Assembly (NCBI GenBank): GCA_004009845.1
Contig: RMBW01000018.1
Location: forward strand, 124,001 to 188,000
Reading direction: 5' to 3'
From: Davidsoniella eucalypti
Taxonomy: Eukaryota; Ascomycota; Sordariomycetes; Microascales; Ceratocystidaceae
DNA: 64,000 bases
Program-made: the position numbers and the translations under genes
The notes under the pieces: model-generated
What the model was told of the DNA's origin: nothing
What the model saw: only the letters and a program-made list of their open reading frames with translations
Databases searched by the model: none
Shown: piece by piece, positions 32,343 through 43,493 of the stretch
Position numbering within the stretch: the first letter of the stretch is position 1
Layout: each line of letters begins with the position of its first letter

Positions 32343-34103
32343 ATGGCGGCCACTCAAGACTTGGCCGACCGCACCAAGGACGTCGTCACTTACATCGACA
32401 CCGATGCCGGCCTTGACGAGTCTACTGCCACCGGTGCCGAAGCCGCGCCCTACAAGTCGCTAGCCTTTGCCTACATCCAGAACATCGACAAGACCGCTCC
32501 CAAGTACTTGATCCGCGCATCTGTCACTGGCGCGCTGGAGGCCGGCCAGGACGAGTCAGCCCGCCTAGCGTGGAAGGAGCCCGCTAAGAGCGCCGTCAAA
32601 AAGGCTCAGACCGTTCTGGATCAGCACAAGAAGAAGCTGGCTCGCGCTGCCAAGGTTGAGGCCGAGGAGGAGGAGCGCCGTAAGGCCCGTCAGCAGAACC
32701 TCGAGGCGGCCAAGAAAATCGTTCTCAAGGAGGACGAGTCACTTCCCAAGGCAGTGCGCATTCGTATTGGCCAGAAGGATATCTCTCTTGGCGATAGTGA
32801 GAAGAAGGGCACTCGTGTCAAGGTCTACGGCCGTATCCACCGCTTGCGTCCCCAGAAGAATGCCACTTTCATCACCCTCATTGACGGCTACGGCCATCTG
32901 CAGTGCATCTTACCTGCTGGCCAGCTAACCCAAACATACGACGCTCTTACTTTTTCTATTGGCACGTCGCTAGTCCTCTACGGTGAGCTGAAGAAGGTCC
33001 TGGAAGGCCAGACTGCTCCCGATAGCCGCGAGTTGTACGTCGACTACTACGAGGTGATCGGCGCCTCGCCCTCGGACGACGATGCCATCACCAACAAGGT
33101 CTCGGCCTCGCAGAACGCCTGGGATGCTACTATGCTTGACAACCGCCACTTAGTGCTACGTGGTGACAACGCGGCATCTATCATGAAGCTGCGCGCGGCC
33201 GTTGAATGGGCCTTTGTCAAGGCTTACCGTGACCTGAACATCACCAAGGTGTCACCTCCGGCGCTTGTGCAGACCCAGTGCGAGGGTGGTGCCACTCTGT
33301 TCGGCCTGCCATACTACAACGAGGAAGCTTACCTGACTCAGTCCTCCCAGCTGTATCTAGAGACGGTGATCCCATCGCTGGGCTCCGTCTACTGCATTGA
33401 GAAGTCTTTCCGTGCTGAGAAGTCGCTAACGCGCCGCCATCTTTCCGAGTACACGCACGTTGAGGCTGAGCTGGACTTCATTACTTTCGAGGACCTACTC
33501 AACCACCTAGAGGACGTCATGAAGCGTGTCATTGACACGGTGCTAGAAGACGATGTGGCTGCCGCCGCCCTGAAAGAGCTCAACCCCACCTTCGTCAAGC
33601 CTTCATTCCCCTTCCTACGCATGAAGTACACAGATGCCATTGATTGGCTCAACGCCCAAGACCCTCCGATTCTCAACGAGGAAGGCCAGCCACATTCGTT
33701 CGGTGACGATATTGCCGAGGCTGCTGAGCGTCGCATGACCGACATCATCAACCGTCCCATCTTCCTTACCCACTTCCCCGTCGAGATCAAGGCGTTCTAC
33801 ATGAAGAAGGACCCTCAGGACCTGCGTGTCACCGAATCCGTCGACGTTCTCATGCCCGGTGTTGGTGAAATTGTCGGTGGATCCATGAGAATGGAGGGCT
33901 ACGATGAGCTGCTGGCTGCGTATGAGAAGCAGGGTATCCCGGCCAAGGATTACTACTGGTATACGGATCAGCGCAAGTACGGCTCCTCGCCTCACGGTGG
34001 TTACGGACTGGGTCTGGAGAGATTCCTGGCGTGGATGGCTGACCAGCACACCGTCCGGACGACTTGCATGTACCCTAGATTCATGGGTCGCTGCAAGCCT
34101 TAG
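32343..34103 (+). CDS. ded81: Asparaginyl-tRNA synthetase, cytosolic
   Basis: This enzyme charges tRNA-Asn with asparagine for cytosolic translation. It is an intronless 586-aa frame with ATG context CAACATGG. Residues 1-150 form the eukaryote-specific N-terminal extension, with a Lys/Glu/Ala-rich coiled coil (VEAEEEERRKARQQN). The OB-fold anticodon-binding domain follows (RVKVYGRIHRLRPQKNATF), then the class II catalytic core. Motif 2 is FRAEKSLTRRHLSEYTHVE, and motif 3 near the C-terminus is GGYGLGLERFLAWM. The VGEIVGGSMR block is AsnRS-like, and there is no separate mitochondrial presequence. Codon use is strongly biased, consistent with high expression. The symbol follows yeast DED81. Confidence 0.95.
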   Translation: MAATQDLADRTKDVVTYIDTDAGLDESTATGAEAAPYKSLAFAYIQNIDKTAPKYLIRASVTGALEAGQDESARLAWKEPAKSAVKKAQTVLDQHKKKLARAAKVEAEEEERRKARQQNLEAAKKIVLKEDESLPKAVRIRIGQKDISLGDSEKKGTRVKVYGRIHRLRPQKNATFITLIDGYGHLQCILPAGQLTQTYDALTFSIGTSLVLYGELKKVLEGQTAPDSRELYVDYYEVIGASPSDDDAITNKVSASQNAWDATMLDNRHLVLRGDNAASIMKLRAAVEWAFVKAYRDLNITKVSPPALVQTQCEGGATLFGLPYYNEEAYLTQSSQLYLETVIPSLGSVYCIEKSFRAEKSLTRRHLSEYTHVEAELDFITFEDLLNHLEDVMKRVIDTVLEDDVAAAALKELNPTFVKPSFPFLRMKYTDAIDWLNAQDPPILNEEGQPHSFGDDIAEAAERRMTDIINRPIFLTHFPVEIKAFYMKKDPQDLRVTESVDVLMPGVGEIVGGSMRMEGYDELLAAYEKQGIPAKDYYWYTDQRKYGSSPHGGYGLGLERFLAWMADQHTVRTTCMYPRFMGRCKP

Positions 34104-37100
34104 AAGCATCGATATATCTTTATAAGGGAAAGGTGTGTGACTCAGACTAAGGAACTAATAAATTAAAACAGAAATGCTAGATTTCTTTCATACTACACCA
34201 CATGACCCTATAAAATGTATTTGATCCCAGATGTGATGGTTTAGTAAAAGCTAGGGTTATCGTAATAGTCTGTGGGTACAGTAAGCCCTTGGCTAGCAAT
34301 TACAAGAGTTGTTTTATCTTCCAAGAGAGGGAAAATATTTCCCTATATTAGGCTCAGTATCTTACATTTAGACAAACACGAATGATGTCTTCAATGCGCC
34401 CTGATCCTGTCTTTTAGATATAAGGGGGGTAAAGATACGACATAGAGGACGACATATTCGGATGCATCACAACGTATGTATACATGTATCAAATCTAGAA
34501 ATGGAAAAGCATCCTCCACAGAGGAACATGCAGTTACGGCTGTTCCCTCTCACCATACTACAGAGTTTAGAAGAAGCTATAATATACAATCATTATATCG
34601 GCTTTTAGATTTGGTTGTAGTACATGGACATAAGGAGAACAAAGGACACGACAAAAAAAGCCATATCTTGTGTATTCCGAGTTGGTATCTCGTTTTTGTT
34701 TCCATTCCCGTTTGTCATACAGTCTAGTACATCGAGCCTCGTGGGAAGGTTTTTTTCTTCTTTCCCTATTTTCTTGTATTTAGATCTATCACATGTACAA
34801 AGACGCCCGAGATCGGTGAATTGACTTGATATATATCCAGATTCGGATTTTTTTTGTTCCTATAGCATACAGCCATGTATTTCTTAAGGATTACCATATA
34901 TATACTCTACATGTGATGTGATATTATGCAGTGTGATGTAATTATTGTCTGGCTTCCAAGGTTTGTAAGTCATATAGTTATACACTAATTTTAAAAAATA
35001 AATGCCATTACGGAATGTATATAAGATATATCTGTACAAACAGACTATCAATATGTCGATCTATGTATGTGCTTCTAGTGTCTTTTCCTCTCTTGAATCG
35101 GCTAGGCAAAGATAAGATGAAAGAAGAACGAACTAACTAAAAGGACAAGAAAGGAAATAAGGCAATTGTGTTACGACGGCAGCTGTGACTACACTCGAGC
35201 CACGAGCAAAATTAGTGCAATTCTCTTTGTTTATGGGTTCATTTTTCTGTTTATTCTCTGAGCTAAGAAGCATAATATGACATGGTAAATTCATGCATTT
35301 ATGGTAAGAATAGATGTATGTAGAGAAACGGTAGTATGATGTAAGCAAGAGTTCAGGCTTCTGATGTCTGTTTACCACTGAAAGATATATATACAACAAT
35401 GCTTCCTAATTATACATAGTTATATAAAGTACCTTTTAAGAACCCCCTACATACATATACACATATGTATATGTACGTATAGCTACTAGAAAGATACTCG
35501 TGTAAATGCCATGTCATGTAAGTCTCAGGTGACTGTACCTGCATGTCGGGGGACTTTCACGAAGAATGGGTGGTGATGTATTGCAACATTGGAAGCCCTA
35601 GCCCTTATGTGGCTGTTGAAATTGAAGTGACTGGATTTGTGAAAAAGAGCTATTTATAGTGATCATCTGTACTTTCAACACCTTGGAACTTTTTTTTCCT
35701 TCTTTTTTCAATTTCCTTCTTCTATCTGCTACATACTGTACAGATATGCCGTGGGGGAAGCAAATTGATCGCATTTAGGAAATGGATGGGCGTTGTTTGG
35801 GGCTTGATCTTTCACTATTGTGCGCCCAAACGGCCTAAATTAGTGCGTTACTGCAAAAATAAAGAGCTTTTTTTTTGGGGTCTGCATTACATTATATACA
35901 GATTACGCTATGATGCTGTATGATATAGATGTGTAATGCTGATGCATTAACTAGCAAGTCATGCAAAGACAAGAATATATAGGAATACTTAAAATATCCA
36001 GCTTATAATAGAAGCCTGCTTGTGGTGATGTAACCTCTAGTATAGTCATCACAGACTGGCCACCTTGTAGTTGAATTGATAGCTTTGTTGGTTGCCTATT
36101 TCGAACTAACTATATGGTTACTACTAGCAAAAAAGGCTCTGACTGGGAGCGTACAGTTGATATCGGGATTTGTAGTTTTGGAACATGGGAGGGAGAATCA
36201 ACAACAAAAGGGCAATAAGTTAGAACAAATAAAGTAACGAAGAAGCCATAAGGAGGGAAAGAGGCTTGGAATTGTATCTGTACATAACCTTTGGCGGCTG
36301 ATCTGGTTCCTCAGATTTAGGCAGTTAACGTCGTCTTGGGGCTCCGCTCCCCGCCTGCTCAGACGAGACTTGTATTGTAACATTGATGGAACGGTGCTCT
36401 GTTTTTGGATCCCGAGTTGGAGGGGGGTTTTATGCTAGTTTTTAATACTGGCTTCGACAGGTGGTCTTGACGAGAGCTGCAGAGATTTTAGCAAGATTCT
36501 ATGTACGCCCAAGGCCTTTCTTCCGAGAATAAGAACAAGTCCGTAAAATAAGAGTCAGCCTGACATACTTATAACTGAAAACACAGGGGGCTTGTTGGGT
36601 GATCCTAGCCAGTCTTTTGGAGCTTCAGAGGCAAGTTATCCCTCGAGGAAACCATTGAAGAGTAAAAGACGCCTAAAAGAAGGGAGCGTCAGTGAAGAAG
36701 AATCGACCAAGCAAATCATGGCTTACAAAACGAGAGTTGCTGTCGAGACTAGTAACAAGTACAGATGTACTTGGTGGTTCAATTTTTCCATTTATTTCTC
36801 TCCATCCTTATTCCTACGGCTTTCGAGCATCTAGTTCGGCCAATGCTACGGAAAACACTAAGAACGATAACCAGCCAGCGGAACCTCGTATCTGCATTGT
36901 ACTTGTACATGTATATCGACTTGCTTGGGGCATGGTTTTGCCGTGTTTTTTGCGTGGACAGATCCATATTTCTGTTCCGCGGTGCTATCACCAACTCCGC
37001 CTACTTTCGCTTGAAGCAGGAGTGCTGTTTCTGGAAGGCGACCAACATAGCCGACACGGTGTTTTTGTGCCGGAAAGAGCTCACAAGGGCGGGTGTTCAT

Positions 37101-38339
37101 GACGAAGACAGAATTGATGATGCATTGTATCTGCTCCCTTGAGTGTTGTTTGCACAATATGAGCATTGTGCTGCCCTTTGAAGATAAAGCAGATAAGAAG
37201 AAAAAGCACACAACGAAACACTGGTAGTTGCCAGCTTGTTGACTAATGTTTACATGTACTTGCCGCACAGGGCAGTTTCCTTGTCTTGGCCGTGTGCATA
37301 TGTGGTTTGTGTGGTTGACGATATGGACCTGCTAGTACCTGCTCGACTGGTGCAGCTGGATGTGACAAGGCTGGGGTTGATTGTTGGCCAGCAGAAAGAA
37401 GCAGCTACCATGTAGAAGGCCGCTTCCAGAGTCTTTGATTGACGCTCGACTTCTTTGTTGCTTTTTGCAGCAGTTACTGCATTGGCATCCTGCTTACGTG
37501 TTGTAGTAGATGCTCGCGACAATAAACAATGATGGAAATGAAGGTAAATAGACCGGTAGCAACTTAGGCCACCTTGGCAATCTCTTCTTTATTTATGGCG
37601 ATCCGAATCAATGACTGGCTGATATGGGTTTTCTCTTGATCGAGAAACAACATCCCTGGCACCTCTTTGACTGCTCAGCCTTCTTCGCGGTGGGTTTGCG
37701 GCTTCCTTTGCTGGAGCATCGTTGCGACAGTACGGACATTGACAGTTCAGTATTCCTGATCTTCCAAGCTCGTCTTACTAGGCCTTGCTGTGTATCCACG
37801 CTGTCTTCATTGACGGGCCCCCGTCATAGTTTCTGGCATTGTTTACTTAGCTGGTACTTCACCGCCTTCTGGCCAGCAAGTGTATAACAAGAGAAAAAAG
37901 ACAGATATAGGGCCCAATATAATCTGTACATATACACCCTGGTTTCGGCGGACAGCAGCGAGCCCAGAGTCTGGAGGCTAAACGACCAGCTCAGCCCAGT
38001 TCGATACTCGCACAGCATTGGATGCAAGATCTCTGGCCGGCTGCGTGCTTGGCTCCGGGATAGATGCTCTGTTTCAGACATCTGGCTCTTAGGCTTTGGG
38101 CCTTTGTATGGCCTCTGCTTCTGAGTCTCCAGGAACGAACGTCCTCTTCCGCTCTCTTATTCTCTGGCTTTCTTGGACGCCGTCGTCTGCGAAGGAGCAC
38201 GTTGTCAAATTCAACTATTGCTGGGTACCAAGGCAAATCCTTCCTCGTGCATTGCATTGCTCGCTTCCCCATTCTGCCTGTTTAAGCTGCCCAGCCAGTT
38301 TGTTGCTGTTCACTTGGCTCAATAGAAGAGACCCCCCCT
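34104..38339. other. Long intergenic stretch between AsnRS and the Nrd1-like gene
   Basis: AsnRS 3' UTR (AATAAA near 34157), then AT-rich DNA with TACATATA-type palindromic runs (35450-35480). From about 36,600 to 38,300 GC rises and frames up to 136 codons appear on both strands (for example 36765-37142 and 37991-38272), but none has a motif, a good start context or a partner exon, so I call no gene. Part may belong to the long upstream region of the Nrd1-like gene. Confidence 0.45.
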
Positions 38340-39128
38340 TTGAATGCTCTACTCCTTGCAGCTGCAGACATTTCTAGTTCCTGGGCGAGCCCACCAACTG
38401 AACCGCCTATATGGTCAACTGCTATTTAATTTCTTTTCTCTCTCACCGCATCTCCTTCGCTTTGCTCTTTTTCCTCTTTTTTCTTCTTTCTTTTCTTCTG
38501 TTCTTTTAACTACCGTTCTTCGCCCTCCCACCCCGAGTCTCTGCTTTTGCTTTTGCTTTTGCTTCAGCGCCCGCAAGGCTCGTTGTGATATTCTCTTTCT
38601 TTCTTGTCCTTTTATCTTCTTCATTTCTCCATCTCTCTCTTTTCCGTTGCGAGAGCTTTGCCGCTGTTGCTATCCGGCCGTTTTTCTTTTCGTTTCTTTC
38701 GAGGCCGTGATACTTCCAGGAGCACTTGACATAGTCCAACATCTCTTCTCTTCGTCTATACCCGCGAATTAAACTTCAAGCATCTTGTTGTGCTACTACT
38801 ACAACTTCAACCTCTGCTTCTTTTTTTTCTTCTGGACGCCTGCCGATTCTTTTTATTTCTTCTCTTATTCTATTTTTATTTCTTTTACCTTTACCGTTGC
38901 CTTCGCCGGCTCTGCCTCCTTTTCTTGATTCTTGTGCCTTCGTTCACGCCCCTTTATTTTCCGGCCTCTTGTCAGCAACACTATAGAACTTTCTCCTATC
39001 CTTCCTTTCTTTCTAACCCGGTCTCTTATCCTCGACCTTTTTTCTACTGTCGATATTTGCCGCCGCTACAGTCTTGACTCGACCTCGACTTCCGGAAGCC
39101 CCTTTTTATAACCAGCCCGTCCGTCAAT
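38340..39128 (+). promoter_or_regulatory. Long pyrimidine-rich leader of the Nrd1-like gene
   Basis: About 780 bases of C/T-rich sequence directly precede the ATG, including a CTTTTG hexamer repeated near 38544. Frames of 142 and 95 codons here are Phe/Leu/Ser-rich CT artefacts. Such long leaders are typical of mould genes for regulators of growth and development. Confidence 0.5.
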
Positions 39129-41471
39129 ATGCAGGATCTTTCCGGCCAAAACGCCAGCGCCCGCTTCGGCCACACCTCAAAGCCTTCGGCTTCCGAGACT
39201 GGCTTCTCTCATGGCGCATTCACTTCCAACGTGCCCAGCTTCACTGACCGCCACCCTCGCCGTGGTACTACTGTCCCGGCGATCAACACCCAATCGTTGG
39301 CCCAGCAGTCGCAGCAGCTAAATCCCAATGACATGGCTACCCCGGGAACCGCCTTCGATATGCAGTTCACTCCGCTGCTGCCCTCGCAGTTGCTTCTCGG
39401 AAGCCCCTTCCAGCCTGGAACTCCCGCGACCTTCACCAGTCCCCAGTTCCAGAACCTCAACTTCCAGCAACAGCAGCAGATCGTCAATGGTCTAACCAGC
39501 CCTGTCCAGCAGGCTCTGTCTCCCCAGGCCTTCCAGACTCTGGTGTCGCCCTCTTCTTACGGCGCACCCCAGTTCTTCAACGCTCAGTCACCCAGCGGCT
39601 CTTTCAATGCTCTGTCTGCCCAGCCTACGTCGCCTGTATCCATCTCTACCACCTCGGCCGCTGGTAACAGCCGTACCGTCTACCTGGGAAACATCCCTTC
39701 TGACACGCCTGCTGAGGAAATCCTCAACCATGTCCGAAGCGGACAGATCGAGTCCGTTCGTCTGCTCCCCGATAAGAACTGTGCCTTCATCTCCTTCCTG
39801 GACGCTAGCTCCGCCACTCACTTCCACTCTGATGCGATTCTGAAGAAGCTTTGCATCCAGGGTCAGGATATCAAGGTTGGCTGGGGTAAGCCTTCGCAGG
39901 TTCCCACCTCTGTTGCCTTGGCTGTCCAGCAGTCTGGTGCTTCGCGTAATGTGTACCTGGGCAACTTGCCCGAGGAGGTCACTGAGGAGGAGCTGCGTGA
40001 AGACCTTACCAAGTTCGGCCCTATTGACATGGTCAAGTATGTCAAGGAGAAGAACATTGCTTTCATCCATTACTTGTCTATTGCCAATGCCATCAAGGCT
40101 GTTTCGCAACTGCCACAGGAACCCAAGTGGCAGGCCCCGCGCCGTGTCTTCTACGGCAAGGACCGCTGTGCTTATGTGTCCAAGACTCAGCAGCAGAACG
40201 CTGCTCAGTATCTAGGCATTGCCCCCGGTCACGCCCACATGCTGACTGGTGCTGATCGTGACATGATCTCCACCGCCCTGGCTCAGCAGTCCGTTGCTGC
40301 CGCTGCCGTTGCTACCACTGCTGGTGGTATCAACAACCTGGGCAACCGTACCATTTATCTAGGAAACATCCATCCTGAGACTACCCTGGAGGAGATCTGC
40401 AACGTTGTTCGTGGTGGCCTGTTGCACCATGTGCGTTATATCCCCGACAAGCACATTTGCTTCGTGACCTTCATTGATCCCACGGCTGCTGCTTCGTTCT
40501 ACGCCTTGAGCAATCTGCAGGGTCTCATGATCCACAATCGCCGTCTCAAGATCGGCTGGGGTAAGCACTCTGGTGCTCTGCCTCCTGCTATCGCTCTGGC
40601 TGTCAGTGGTGGTGCCTCGCGTAACGTCTACATCGGTAACCTGGATGAAACCTGGACCGAGGAGCGTCTGCGCCAGGACTTCACTGAATATGGCGAGATT
40701 GAGCTGGTGAACGCCCTTCGCGAGAAGAGCTGTGCCTTTGTCAACTTCACCAACATTGCCAATGCTATCAAGGCCATTGAGGCTATCCGTAGCAAGGAGG
40801 AATACAAGAAGTTCAAGGTCAACTTTGGTAAGGATCGTTGCGGCAATGCCCCGCGCCAGCTGCAGCCATCTTCCCAGTCTCCTCGTACTGATGGTGTTGC
40901 GTCTCCTCCTCCTGTCAGCAATGATTCTCAGGACGATGACAACAACACGCCTGACGTCGGCAACTCTCCTCAGCCTACCGCTACTCTGTTTGCCCAGAAC
41001 GCCAATCCTCTGGCTATGTACCTGCAGCATGTTTCTCAGCAGGCACAGACCCAGCAGGTTCAGCAGCAACAAGTTCTAGCTGCCCAGCAGGCGGCTCTCT
41101 TCGGGACTGCCCAGTCTTCTCCTAACGAGGCTGGACTAGATGGAGCCCCTACTCAGACTAACGGCTTCCCAGGCGGTGTTTCTGGTGCTGGTGCTTCGGC
41201 TGCCCCTGGTGGTTCTACCACTATCGGTGGCCTGTTGGCGCCTAACGCACGTGGTTCCCACAACCGTGCGGTGAGCCTGCCTGTTCTGCCCCCTGGCTTC
41301 GAGAATGGCGTCCCCTCACCCGGCTCGGTTGGCGGAAGCTCCGGTGCTCCTGAGGGCGGCGAGCGCCGCGGCCACCAGTACCAGGCCAGCTACGGCGGTA
41401 TGACGTCGGGCTATGGTCTGGCCATTCAGGGTGGCCTGAACGGCTGGGTTGAGGAGGAGGTTGCCAACTAA
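39129..41471 (+). CDS. nrd1: Nrd1-like RNA-binding protein with four RRM domains
   Basis: An intronless 780-aa protein, ATG context AATATGC. The N-terminus (1-175) is Gln/Pro/Ser-rich and disordered. Four RNA-recognition motifs follow, each with a YLGN or YIGN RNP2: RRM1 about 180-250, RRM2 271-345, RRM3 405-478, RRM4 496-570. Each RRM1/RRM3 is followed by a GWGKxS element, and RRM2/RRM4 end with a YGKDRC or FGKDRC motif, the hallmark of the fission yeast Nrd1 family. The C-terminal 200 residues are Gln/Gly/Ser-rich. Fission yeast Nrd1 binds mRNAs to repress sexual differentiation genes and stabilise a myosin light-chain mRNA; the role here is inferred from that family. Probably cytoplasmic, with granule-prone flanks. 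Confidence 0.9.
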   Translation: MQDLSGQNASARFGHTSKPSASETGFSHGAFTSNVPSFTDRHPRRGTTVPAINTQSLAQQSQQLNPNDMATPGTAFDMQFTPLLPSQLLLGSPFQPGTPATFTSPQFQNLNFQQQQQIVNGLTSPVQQALSPQAFQTLVSPSSYGAPQFFNAQSPSGSFNALSAQPTSPVSISTTSAAGNSRTVYLGNIPSDTPAEEILNHVRSGQIESVRLLPDKNCAFISFLDASSATHFHSDAILKKLCIQGQDIKVGWGKPSQVPTSVALAVQQSGASRNVYLGNLPEEVTEEELREDLTKFGPIDMVKYVKEKNIAFIHYLSIANAIKAVSQLPQEPKWQAPRRVFYGKDRCAYVSKTQQQNAAQYLGIAPGHAHMLTGADRDMISTALAQQSVAAAAVATTAGGINNLGNRTIYLGNIHPETTLEEICNVVRGGLLHHVRYIPDKHICFVTFIDPTAAASFYALSNLQGLMIHNRRLKIGWGKHSGALPPAIALAVSGGASRNVYIGNLDETWTEERLRQDFTEYGEIELVNALREKSCAFVNFTNIANAIKAIEAIRSKEEYKKFKVNFGKDRCGNAPRQLQPSSQSPRTDGVASPPPVSNDSQDDDNNTPDVGNSPQPTATLFAQNANPLAMYLQHVSQQAQTQQVQQQQVLAAQQAALFGTAQSSPNEAGLDGAPTQTNGFPGGVSGAGASAAPGGSTTIGGLLAPNARGSHNRAVSLPVLPPGFENGVPSPGSVGGSSGAPEGGERRGHQYQASYGGMTSGYGLAIQGGLNGWVEEEVAN

Positions 41472-42847
41472 GAATGATTCAAAGAAGGCGTATAACTTCC
41501 TCCCGGACGAGATATCAAGCCTGTAAATAAAAAAAAGTGCACAAAAAACCAGGACAGGCAGCTTCGATCATTTCTTCTTCGTTTCTGAAAACTGCCGAAG
41601 TATAATTCTTTTTTAAAAACCTATCTTGTTTTTTTCCCTTCGTCTATTTCTTCCGTAGTTCTTCTGCACCGGCCTTTTCATAGCGCAGAGTGACAAGTCT
41701 TCTTCATATTTTCTTGTTTTAAATATTCTTCCATCTTGTAATTGACTGGCACAACGTCTTTTTTCTCTTTTTTTGTCCCTTCACTATCTTCTCTTCGTTC
41801 ACATCTTGAATCAACACAATTATTACCTTTTTTATTTATTTTTACAATTTTCGACGTTACATGTTTTTTATATTATCTTTTCATACAAATTTCTTCGCTT
41901 CTTGTTTTTCTTCTTCAATCTCTTTATTACTATTTTTTCTTTTCTTTTCCTTTCTCTGCGTGTCTTCCCCAATATCTACTTTTTTATATTTTACTTTATT
42001 TTATCTTTTGAACAGTTTCTTTTTTAGCTAAACCTTCTTATAACCTTTTTTTTTCTTTTCAAACAAATCATCTACGAACTTAAACTCTAAACTATTGCTC
42101 CATTGACTAAATTGTTTGTTACGTATAAGTGATGTGATCTTGTGTATGTCGTGTATGTGCTGTGATATGTCTTTGATGTACTAGTATGAGAGTTATATAT
42201 TAAAACCTACTTTGATTTTAGGTAAATGATTTTGAATAAGATAGCGTGAAGTCTGATTATAACTTTCATTTCATATATCATTAGTTACACATGACGTTAA
42301 ATCCAAGTGATACATATATAGTAGGATTACAAGAAAGTGTAACGGTGCCCTACTATTGAAGTATATAGCTAAACCTGTACATTTATAGCTTAATCTGATA
42401 ATGCAAGACCTTTCAAGACTTTTCTTTATTCATCTCCTGTTTCTATCACTAATACCAAAAGCTATAAAAAAGAGTCTGAACTAAATTGGAGGTTGATATC
42501 AAGGTTCGAGCTTATCAGGGATATAGTTGGGAATTTTGATTAAAAAAAAAAGATGAAGAGAGTTCGGCGGAAGACTGTTGCTATAGATAGTATAGAGAAT
42601 AGCATGTCCAATTAAGAAAGTTATATGTAACTAACCGACTCTAGTACGAAAGGCCGCCGACCTGGCCCGGCGAACTCTGGACTATTCCCTCACAGACTCT
42701 ATCAACGTTGATATAACAAAAACAAATCGCAGCTCGTTCTTTTTTTTGATTTGGTTATATTTAAAGTCTACCTAAATCACTAAGATCATACGACTTTTGT
42801 ACTTGGCAAAACTGTCGATATAAACCCTCTGAAATCCCTAATTCTCA
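41472..42847. other. Nrd1-like 3' UTR and intergenic region before 5S rRNA
   Basis: An AATAAA signal lies at 41526-41531. T-rich, low-complexity sequence follows to about 42050, then AT-rich DNA. The 80-90-codon frames at 41742-42027 are Phe/Leu/Ser homopolymer-like artefacts. Confidence 0.5.
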
Positions 42848-42966
42848 ACATACGACCATAGCTGATAGAAAGCACGGGATCCCGTCCGCTCTCCCCTAGT
42901 TAACCTATCAAGCGCCTGATCAGTACTACGGTGGGTGACCACGTGGGAATACCAGGTGTTGTATGT
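42848..42966 (+). rRNA. 5S ribosomal RNA
   Basis: The 119-nt sequence starts ACATACGACCATAG and ends GTTGTATGT, so the terminal stem (helix I) closes perfectly. The conserved CGGGATCCCGTCCGCTCTCCC block and the GGTGGGTGACCACGTGGGAAT block (box C and helix IV-V region) are present. Helix II TGATAG pairs with CTATCA, differing from the usual fungal sequence but still paired, which argues for function. It ends in CTTTT, an RNA polymerase III terminator. It is a single copy between protein genes; dispersed 5S genes are normal in filamentous ascomycetes. Confidence 0.95.
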
Positions 42967-43493
42967 CTTTTAGTGCTCACTTTTTTTGTACTATCTTGAG
43001 ATTTGTGTATAGAGGTCTTTATATCGATTGGTACTTGAATAATGGATGGCCAGTTATGAATCTTACGTTGGACTAAATTGCTAGATAAAGTTTCGTGTAA
43101 GAGACCGAAAAAGAACTACTTTCTTCATATTACTTACTACGTGTACCTATGTAATAACTCTAGCTTGTCATGACTATGATGAACCCTCTCAAACATTCTA
43201 AGGGACATTGTATACAAGGCAATATAACTGTACTTGAATCAACGACATGCCATGGATTTAGTAATCTGGCCATACCGGTGTTATATGTAAATCTCAATAT
43301 AAATCCCGTATATGTATGTATATTTGTTATGTACTGTTACTCAAATGCTCGAATGATGGGAATCTCCTGCTATGGACGTTTGGAGATAGTGAAAAGAAAA
43401 GCTATAGCCCAGATAAAAGATGAACTAGACGAGATAAAGAAAAGAAAATGAAAGTATTAAAGAACGAAGAATCAGGAAAGCAATCATTGTTAG
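42967..43493. other. Short intergenic stretch after 5S rRNA
   Basis: AT-rich; it contains the 3' UTR of the acid phosphatase on the right. The 93-codon frame at 43170-43451 shows no family features. Confidence 0.5.

Noticed and set aside
36592..38377. Cluster of 60-140-codon frames on both strands, higher GC
   Set aside because: No motif, consistent start, or splicing partner; frames overlap on both strands. Possibly promoter or leader of the Nrd1-like gene.
38344..39077. Frames of 142 and 95 codons before the Nrd1-like gene
   Set aside because: Phe/Leu/Ser homopolymer-like products of CT-rich leader DNA.
39588..40109. Long minus-strand frames opposite the Nrd1-like gene
   Set aside because: Shadows of the plus-strand RRM coding sequence.
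41742..42027. Phe-rich frames in Nrd1-like 3' UTR
   Set aside because: T-run artefacts.
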